64,000 nucleotides of DNA, taken from positions 2,195,601 to 2,259,600 of the forward strand of contig NZ_GL586311.1 of assembly GCF_000184945.1 (NCBI RefSeq). The letters run 5' to 3'. The notes under the pieces are model-generated. The model did not search any database and was not told where the DNA came from. It saw nothing but the letters and a program-made list of their open reading frames with translations. Of this stretch, positions 58,574 to 64,000 are shown piece after piece (positions within the stretch are counted from its first letter, which is position 1; the number at the start of each line of letters is the position of its first letter). The translations under genes and the position numbers were made by a program. This stretch comes from Segatella buccae ATCC 33574. GTDB taxonomy: Bacteria > Bacteroidota > Bacteroidia > Bacteroidales > Bacteroidaceae.

Positions 58574-60139
58574 TTACATGTAATTTTTGAGTTGTCTATA
58601 AATTACTTGATCATAACCATAAACATCATCATAAAACGTCAACACCCCGTTCTTATCAGGATAGATGGTAAAGTATATGATAAACAGGGGCACTTTTGGC
58701 TTGACATAACATGTTCTGATTAGCAGTTTTCGATTTAATGTATCTATAGGAAGTGATTTGTTTTTGTCATCCCGATGGATGGAAATGTCTGCTTGAATTG
58801 AATATGCAATCTTTCTTATGAGTTCGTCATTGGCGTTTCCCAATATAAACTTAGCTAATTCAAACGGCTTTTGTACCCTGATACATCCATGGCTGACTCC
58901 CCTATCCTCACGTGAGAAGAAGTCACGTGAAGGTGTATCGTGAAGATAAACAGAGAAGTCGTTGTCGAAGCGGAAGACTATTCGCCCTAACGAGTTTCCT
59001 TTTCCCCCACGTTGTATTACAGCAAACTCTCTGTTTTCCAACATGCCGAGAGATGCTTTATCAAGGTCTATTTCTTCACCGGTATGTATGTTTTTTATAA
59101 GATATCCCCTACTCTCAAAATAATTTTTGTCACCAACATGTTTGATGATACTCTTTTTTACAATGCTGCGGGGGATGATCCATTGAGGGTTTATATCCAT
59201 CCGCTTGATCTGGCTATACAACAACGGAGTCTTGGTTTCAAATGTCCCACACCCCACTCTCATTTCGAGGACACTGTCACCATCAACAGCACAAAGCTTA
59301 AAGGAAGGAATATTGACAAGAACATATTTCTTATACCGCTGGGGATAATCTTTCAAACGCCATCGGCAGCGCTCAATATTGCATAAAATCTTAGCTTTTT
59401 CATATCTTCCAACATCTACTTGGTGGAGGCGTTTGAGTAATCGGGCATACAAAGGGCTGACTGGTTGAACTGCCTTCAAAAAGTAGGTCAGACTGTCTTT
59501 ACGAATCTTATTCATGGCCAATTCCGCGAAATAAGGCCCCGGACGTTCCATTTTTAAAGCAAAAAGTTGGCGATAAATGACATTGCCGTCAGTAGAATCC
59601 CGGACATCGATCCGGTTATATAAATAGATGGGATTCACGAAACCAAACCGTTGACCGTAGGTGTAACGCAAATAAAACTTGGTCAGATTGTATTCCAACC
59701 GCGCATAAACATGATTTATATTATTGTGGGCAGAATCAAAGGATAATTTCTCTATGCGCCGTAAATCTTCAATTATTTGACCAACACGAAATTTCTCGGT
59801 ATCAAATCCCATCTGTACAATGATGTCAGCACAGTCTACAAGAGATCTTATCTGAGCCGCATCTATGCCGCATCTATTTATCCACAAAAAATCTTTTTTG
59901 TCCAAATAATACCGCTTGGTGTACCGGTCAGGAAGCATCGAATCACGGTCATTACGAGTTAAGCGTTGCAAATAGTTTTTTATATGGCGGGCGTTGAGTC
60001 TGTATTGTGGAACGGAAAATCGTTGATACGCTTCAATATCAAGATTTTTGTTTATATTTATTTTTTCCTTTCGGCAAGACGATAGCAACATGATTGCCAC
60101 CAATGGCAGCATGACCATCGCCGTGCATGACACTTTCAT
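58574..60139 (-). CDS. L,D-transpeptidase (YcbB/LdtD-like) lipoprotein
   Basis: This is a 521-residue lipoprotein (lipobox LLSSC; Cys about 22) with a scaffold domain (about 60-290) and a YkuD catalytic domain (about 285-460). Catalytic residues are in YLHDTPSRDFFSREDRGVSHGCIRVQKP, the HxxxSHGC pattern with the nucleophile Cys near 419. Such enzymes make 3-3 crosslinks in peptidoglycan. The long N-terminal scaffold matches the YcbB subfamily. It lies between the T9SS-tail mini-protein and the ECF sigma gene on the same strand (47-base and 11-base gaps). Confidence 0.88.
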   Translation of the reverse strand: MKVSCTAMVMLPLVAIMLLSSCRKEKININKNLDIEAYQRFSVPQYRLNARHIKNYLQRLTRNDRDSMLPDRYTKRYYLDKKDFLWINRCGIDAAQIRSLVDCADIIVQMGFDTEKFRVGQIIEDLRRIEKLSFDSAHNNINHVYARLEYNLTKFYLRYTYGQRFGFVNPIYLYNRIDVRDSTDGNVIYRQLFALKMERPGPYFAELAMNKIRKDSLTYFLKAVQPVSPLYARLLKRLHQVDVGRYEKAKILCNIERCRWRLKDYPQRYKKYVLVNIPSFKLCAVDGDSVLEMRVGCGTFETKTPLLYSQIKRMDINPQWIIPRSIVKKSIIKHVGDKNYFESRGYLIKNIHTGEEIDLDKASLGMLENREFAVIQRGGKGNSLGRIVFRFDNDFSVYLHDTPSRDFFSREDRGVSHGCIRVQKPFELAKFILGNANDELIRKIAYSIQADISIHRDDKNKSLPIDTLNRKLLIRTCYVKPKVPLFIIYFTIYPDKNGVLTFYDDVYGYDQVIYRQLKNYM

Positions 60140-60186
60140 TGACTCACAAAATTAGAGATTACACGCTTACCTTTTAATTATAAAGC

Positions 60187-60495
60187 CTAACTGATAGAAA
60201 CTTTACGGACGGTTTTACCGACTTTGATGATGTAACACCCTTTAGGTAAGCTCAGTTCATAATGCTTGTCGTTTCCTTCTACTTTGAAAGCAAGAACCCT
60301 CACCCCCGTGACGTTGAATATTGACACCGACTGCCCATTGGCACCGACTATGCGCAAACTCGAACCGGTAACAGATATAACCGGCATTTGAGATTCGTTA
60401 TCAATGATTTCTATCGCGTGTGTCGCACGCATCAGAGTTGGTGTCCCCCACGCAACCAATGATGCAAACACAATGGTGAGTATCTGTTTTGTCAT
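60187..60495 (-). CDS. Mini-protein: signal peptide plus T9SS-type tail domain
   Basis: This is a 102-residue protein. A signal peptide (MTKQILTIVFASLVAWG) is followed by a short spacer and then a domain resembling T9SS type A sorting tails: SLRIVGANGQSVSIFNVTGVRVLAFKVEG, then YELSLPKGCYIIKVGKTVRKVSIS. It contains the expected 'iyn.tG..v' and 'LP.G.Yiikv' features but has no passenger domain. The ATG at 60495 follows a TATCTTTG box on this strand (60522-60529), whereas the longer frame would begin upstream of that box. It precedes the L,D-transpeptidase gene by 47 bases. It may be a stripped-down T9SS substrate, a decoy, or a remnant. Confidence 0.7.
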   Translation of the reverse strand: MTKQILTIVFASLVAWGTPTLMRATHAIEIIDNESQMPVISVTGSSLRIVGANGQSVSIFNVTGVRVLAFKVEGNDKHYELSLPKGCYIIKVGKTVRKVSIS

Positions 60496-60521
60496 AAGCT
60501 TATTTAACTTCGATATCAATG

Positions 60522-60529
60522 CAAAGATA
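60522..60529 (-). promoter_or_regulatory. -7 box of the mini-protein/LDT/sigma group
   Basis: The minus strand reads TATCTTTG, about 27 bases before the ATG at 60495. Confidence 0.55.
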
Positions 60530-60655
60530 AGCATTTTATGTTTGTTATCATCAGTTCCCAATGCAAAATATATGATGATTTAACGTTTTTAACTATCTCG
60601 GCGGATTCGACAGATTCCAAAAGCAAGTGCAAAATTAAAGTAAATATTCGGAAAT

Positions 60656-60724
60656 ATTGCAGTCCGGTAAACCTTTTCTATGGATGATTGCGGATATTCA
60701 TTTTAAGTTTTACCGGACAGCAAT
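60656..60724. mobile_element. 69-base inverted-repeat element (MITE-like) with IS4-remnant ends
   Basis: ATTGCAGTCCGGTAAACC (60656-60673) is inverted relative to GTTTTACCGGACAGCAAT (60707-60724), with 16 of 18 positions matching. The right arm is also found next to the IS4 remnant at 817-834 with one difference. Only 33 bases lie between the arms, so no transposase fits. It could be a miniature element moved by that family or a solo pair of ends. Confidence 0.5.
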
Positions 60725-60781
60725 AATCTTCAATGATAGTTTTTGGGCTTAATGACAAATAGTAATGTTTCATGATGACAA

Positions 60782-60823
60782 TAAAAAGAAGACGCATATA
60801 TTCTCTCTCAGAATATATACGCC
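60782..60823 (-). terminator. Terminator of htpG
   Basis: On the minus strand GGCGTATATATTC (60811-60823) pairs with GAATATATGCGTC (60791-60803), followed by TTCTTTTTAT. Confidence 0.75.
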
Positions 60824-60854
60824 TCCACAAAATTCGAGAGTGGAAACTCACCGA

Positions 60855-62912
60855 TTATTTAATCAAATCGACACTACGTTTCAAGAAGTCGTTGAGGGCA
60901 GCTCCCTTCAACATGCCATTTTGAAGAAGTGCCAAATCTATCAGCTGATGCACCACGTTATTGCCTTTCGCATAATCAGCGAGGACGGCATTTCTCTTGC
61001 TTCGTTGCTCACTGATAGCCTTTTCGGTCGAAGCGATATCATCTTTCTCCTCTTGTGTCACTTCTTCCGGTTTTTTGGCTGATTTTGACTGCTGAAGCAC
61101 TGCAAGGCGTGCTTGCAGCCCCTTGATTTCGCTGTCAATGGGTGTCAGTTGCTCCTTAACGGAAGCGTCGGCATCGTCAATCACTTTCTTCACCAACGGA
61201 TGGTCGCTGTTCAAGACGAGCGTGTAACTATCGGGCATCTGCGCATAGAAACTCATTCCGGGTTGGAATTGGCTCATGGTCTTCATACGACGCATGTACT
61301 CATTTTGCGTAATCATGACCGGATAGTTGGTTTCACCAAGCTGCTGAACCTCTACCATAAATTCTACCTTGTCCAATTTTGGCATCTGAGAACGGAACAC
61401 CTCTGACAAGTTGTCACTCGATCCCTGTTCCAAGGGTTCTTTCTTTTCATCATCTTTCACAATCAGATGCTCAACGATGTCAGCATCCACACGGGTGAAA
61501 CGGCTTTTCTCAAGTTTTTGTTCAAGCAATCCCACCAAAGGTGTATCCAGCTGACCGTCCAAAAGCAGTACGTTGTAACCCTTCGACTTTGCTGCATCAA
61601 TGTATGAATACTGCTCATCCTTGTTGTTGGCATAAAGGTAGACAACATTTCCGTCCTTGTCTGTTTGGTTGTCCTTAATGAGGGTTTTGTATTCATCAAG
61701 GGTGAAGTATTTTCCTTCAACGTCTTTGAGCAGGGTAAAATCTTTTGCACGATCATAGAAATCCTCTTGAGAGAGCATACCGTAATCGATGAAAAGTTTC
61801 AGACTATCCCATTTCTCCTCATAACCTTTGCGATCTTCTTTAAAGATAGAACTGAGCCGGTCGGCAACTTTCTTGATGATGTAAGTCGATATTTTTTTCA
61901 CATTGGCATCGCTCTGCAAATAACTACGACTCACATTCAGAGGAATGTCCGGCGAATCAAGCACACCATGCAGCAGAGTCAGGAACTCCGGTACGATATT
62001 CTCCACCTGATCGGTCACGAACACCTGATTGCAATAGAGCTGAATCTTGTTGCGCTGTAATTCGATGTTTGACTGAACCCGCGGGAAATACAGAATGCCT
62101 GTCAGGTTGAACGGATAGTCCACATTGAGATGTATCCAGAACAAAGGCTCATCCTGCATGGGATAAAGAGTGCGATAGAAAGCCTTGTAGTCTTCATCCT
62201 TCAATGTTGATGGAGCCTTCGTCCACAACGGTTCCACGCTGTTTATGATGTTGTCTTCCCCGGTCTCCACCTGCTTGCCGTCTTTCCACTCCATTTTCTT
62301 GCCGAAAGCAACGGGGACTGCCATAAACTTACAATACTTGTTGAGCAGGCTTTCCACTTTCTGCTTTTCAAGGAATTCCTTGCAATCGTCTGAGATATGA
62401 AGCACGATATCGGTTCCCCGATCGCTTTTTTCGGCATCGGTAATCTCGTATGACGGACTACCGTCACACGACCACTTGATGGCCTTGCTGCCTTTCTTGT
62501 AGCTCTTGGTGATGATTTCCACCTTGTCGGCCACCATAAAAGCCGAGTAGAAACCGAGGCCGAAATGCCCAATAATGGCATTGGCATTCTCCTTGTATTT
62601 ATCAAGGAAGTCGGTTACACCGGAGAAAGCAATCTGGTTGATATATCTGTCTATCTCCTCTTCCGTCATCCCTATACCGCGGTCGCTGAAAGTTAATGTC
62701 CCTGCCTTTTCATCCAATGCAACACGGACTGTCAGATCTCCCAAATCTTCTTTAAACTCGCCTTGGGCTGCAAGGGTGCGCATCTTTTGAGTCGCATCCA
62801 CGGCATTTGACACCATTTCACGCAGAAACACCTCATGATCGGAATACAGAAACTTTTTGATGACGGGGAAGATGTTCTCGGTCGTAACCCCAATATTACC
62901 TTTTTGTGACAT
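60855..62912 (-). CDS. htpG: Molecular chaperone Hsp90 (HtpG)
   Basis: This 685-residue chaperone has the GHKL ATPase domain at the N-terminus: LREMVSNAVDATQK (N-box), FSDRGIGMTEEEI (DxGxG), GHFGLGFYSAFMVA, and SDRGTDIVLHI. A middle domain (about 240-500, FPRVQSNIELQRNKIQLYCNQVFVTD, FLTLLHGVLDSPDIPLNVSRSYLQ) and a C-terminal dimerisation domain with a long charged coiled segment (about 590-660) follow. It folds or remodels client proteins in the cytoplasm. Transcript end: the hairpin at 60782. No heat-shock operator was identified. Confidence 0.97.
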   Translation of the reverse strand: MSQKGNIGVTTENIFPVIKKFLYSDHEVFLREMVSNAVDATQKMRTLAAQGEFKEDLGDLTVRVALDEKAGTLTFSDRGIGMTEEEIDRYINQIAFSGVTDFLDKYKENANAIIGHFGLGFYSAFMVADKVEIITKSYKKGSKAIKWSCDGSPSYEITDAEKSDRGTDIVLHISDDCKEFLEKQKVESLLNKYCKFMAVPVAFGKKMEWKDGKQVETGEDNIINSVEPLWTKAPSTLKDEDYKAFYRTLYPMQDEPLFWIHLNVDYPFNLTGILYFPRVQSNIELQRNKIQLYCNQVFVTDQVENIVPEFLTLLHGVLDSPDIPLNVSRSYLQSDANVKKISTYIIKKVADRLSSIFKEDRKGYEEKWDSLKLFIDYGMLSQEDFYDRAKDFTLLKDVEGKYFTLDEYKTLIKDNQTDKDGNVVYLYANNKDEQYSYIDAAKSKGYNVLLLDGQLDTPLVGLLEQKLEKSRFTRVDADIVEHLIVKDDEKKEPLEQGSSDNLSEVFRSQMPKLDKVEFMVEVQQLGETNYPVMITQNEYMRRMKTMSQFQPGMSFYAQMPDSYTLVLNSDHPLVKKVIDDADASVKEQLTPIDSEIKGLQARLAVLQQSKSAKKPEEVTQEEKDDIASTEKAISEQRSKRNAVLADYAKGNNVVHQLIDLALLQNGMLKGAALNDFLKRSVDLIK

Positions 62913-63123
62913 AATATGTATATAGATTTATTTTTGAAACTTTACCCCTCATGTTCGCAAACTTTATGCCAAACGTTGTATTTGCCACAAAATGGCAGTG
63001 TAAATGTATCATAAGATGGTGAAATATGTTTCATTTCTGCTTTTTTAATTGGAAATCGCATCATGGTACTCAAAAAAATCATTAACTTTGCGATAACGAT
63101 AAAACATACATGAACGACTGATC

Positions 63124-63654
63124 ATGGAAGGTACAGGCTCTAAAAACGAAATCATTGCCGAATACTATTCTCGGCACTACGAAGAGTTAAAAAACTTCGT
63201 GGGTAAACGCTTGGCATTTGATGAAGCTACCGAAGACATTGTACAAAATGTCTTCCTCCGTCTGCTTTCTTCCCACAAGATGATTACCGAAGTGACACTG
63301 CCTTGCCTGGTCTATACGACTGCCCGGAATCTCATCTGTGACTTCTGGCGTCACCGCCGTACAATCGAAGAATATGAGCATTATATCATAAGCGGAGATG
63401 TTAGACAGACATTTGGTGCCGATGCAGAGTCGGTCTATTCTGCCCACGAAATCACGAATCTATTGGAACAAGGCATTGCCCGGCTTACGGATAAACAACA
63501 GGCTGTGTATAGTCTGAACATCTATGAGGGTCTGCGCGTTTCTGAAATCTCGAAAAGGCTCGGCATCAACTATAAGAGTGCAGAAAACGGGTTGGGAATT
63601 GCCAGAAAAGAAGTCCGCAGCTATATCAGGAAAGAATTGAGAATGGCAGAATAG
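63124..63654 (+). CDS. Second ECF-type RNA polymerase sigma factor
   Basis: This is a 176-residue sigma factor with region 2 at about 15-80 (RLAFDEATEDIVQNVFLRLLSSHK, TARNLICDFWRHRRT) and region 4 at about 118-170 (LTDKQQAVYSLNIYEGLRVSEISKRLGINYKSAENGLGIARKEVRSYIRKEL). It is not obviously related to the sigma factor at 58023 beyond the family. No anti-sigma gene follows before the window ends, although SusCD-linked sigma factors often have one nearby. A TAACTTTG box at 63082-63089 precedes it. Confidence 0.88.
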   Translation: MEGTGSKNEIIAEYYSRHYEELKNFVGKRLAFDEATEDIVQNVFLRLLSSHKMITEVTLPCLVYTTARNLICDFWRHRRTIEEYEHYIISGDVRQTFGADAESVYSAHEITNLLEQGIARLTDKQQAVYSLNIYEGLRVSEISKRLGINYKSAENGLGIARKEVRSYIRKELRMAE

Positions 63655-64000
63655 CCCAAATCTCCGTCGATATGTCTCCCTACTATCTACCGCACCTTTT
63701 TGCCTTTTGGGCCGTCAATGACCAACCTCTTGTTTCGGGAACATCCCGTATTCAGGCCATTCACCTATAAATTTAGACGGAATGCAGCGGTGCAAGATGT
63801 CGGGGTATGATGATTTTCTTTTACGAAAACACTGCCGATAAAATCCGTCAAATAAAGTGGGAGATTGGTCTTTCAAGACGATAAAGTCCCAGCCGTTTTC
63901 CGGTTTTGGCTTTTCGAGTCAGTGAAAGAGCCACACTTGAAAGTTCAAAGGGCCACAGTTGCATGTCAACTGTGGCCCTTTGACAAGCCAATTCGGGCCC
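63655..64000. other. Gene-free stretch at the window edge
   Basis: The 346 bases after the second sigma gene contain no recognisable gene. The last ~95 bases are palindromic repeat E. The stretch 63655-63900 holds nothing definite. Confidence 0.5.
63905..64000 (+). repeat. Palindromic extragenic repeat, copy E (cut by window edge)
   Basis: GTGAAAGAGCCACACTTG (63922-63939), six bases, then CAAAGGGCCACAGTTG (63946-63961), loop CATGT, CAACTGTGGCCCTTTG (63967-63982): a perfect 16-bp stem. GGGCCC ends the window. It has the same architecture as copy D at 925-1045, with different but still paired stem bases. Confidence 0.7.

Noticed and set aside
1..64000. CRISPR arrays, cas genes, rRNA and tRNA genes
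   Set aside because: No regularly spaced identical repeats, no Cas motifs, and no cloverleaf-like T-arm (GGTTCGANTCC) were found in the gaps between genes.

Overview
The window looks like a chromosomal segment from a Bacteroidales bacterium, most likely a Prevotella-like genus. The evidence is moderate G+C, promoters that fit the Bacteroidetes pattern (TTTG, 19-20 bases, TAnnTTTG), and lineage-typical proteins: an Oar-like TonB receptor, DUF3256, DUF4836, DUF5103 (T9SS plug), a DUF5112/DUF5113-type sensor with its partner regulator, and a fused NfnA-NfnB reductase. No rRNA, tRNA, CRISPR array, prophage or complete insertion sequence was seen. Most of the window is ordinary chromosome; the novel-looking material is mainly in the gaps between genes and in a few lineage-specific proteins.

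Layout. 1-1281: tail of a beta-helix protein, a decayed IS4-family transposase and a palindromic repeat. 1282-8239: porin, rRNA methylase rlmD, pyruvate phosphate dikinase and two small exported proteins. 8240-9000: gene-free, with a predicted small RNA and a repeat element. 9001-14830: a tightly packed run of nucleoside permease, bifunctional nuclease, rsmE, a DUF4836 lipoprotein and an ABC ATPase/FtsX-like permease pair. 15065-21378: TonB receptor, cupin, zinc-ribbon membrane protein and GH25 lysozyme. 21436-28200: a hexuronate (galacturonate-branch) locus with a LacI regulator, altronate dehydratase, NhaC antiporter and an unknown protein facing kdgK-eda. 28309-33087: a 1158-residue double sensor-kinase-like lipoprotein, its response regulator and an AbgT-like membrane protein. 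33495-39169: fur, purA, hisS, a rhamnogalacturonan acetylesterase carrying a stump of a pectinesterase domain, perR and reverse rubrerythrin. 39215-47702: T9SS plug protein, IS982 remnant, mnmE, nucleoside phosphorylase, NfnAB fusion and serS. 48408-56580: rpmA/rplU, LolA-like carrier, ftsK, 3'-5' exonuclease, rlmI, kdsB and tilS. 57048-60495: Spy-like protein, putative anti-sigma, ECF sigma, L,D-transpeptidase and a mini-protein that is little more than a signal peptide plus a T9SS-like tail. 60855-64000: htpG and a second ECF sigma factor, then a palindromic repeat at the edge.

Functional themes are pectin and hexuronate use (kdgK, eda, uxaA, acetylesterase), envelope biogenesis and stress (LDT-sigma cluster, T9SS plug, LolA, GH25), oxidative stress (perR with reverse rubrerythrin) and core translation or RNA modification.

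The most unusual signals are: (i) three copies of a micro-transcription unit in which a well-formed promoter is followed about 10 bases later by an intrinsic terminator, embedded in larger extragenic repeats; (ii) a predicted ~70-nt small RNA at 8305; (iii) a structured element with 16-base arms ending in a T tract between serS and the NfnAB gene; (iv) two edge palindromes whose stems differ but remain paired; (v) the double histidine-kinase-like fusion; and (vi) the LDT/ECF-sigma/T9SS-tail cluster. All calls come from reading the sequence; no database search was run.
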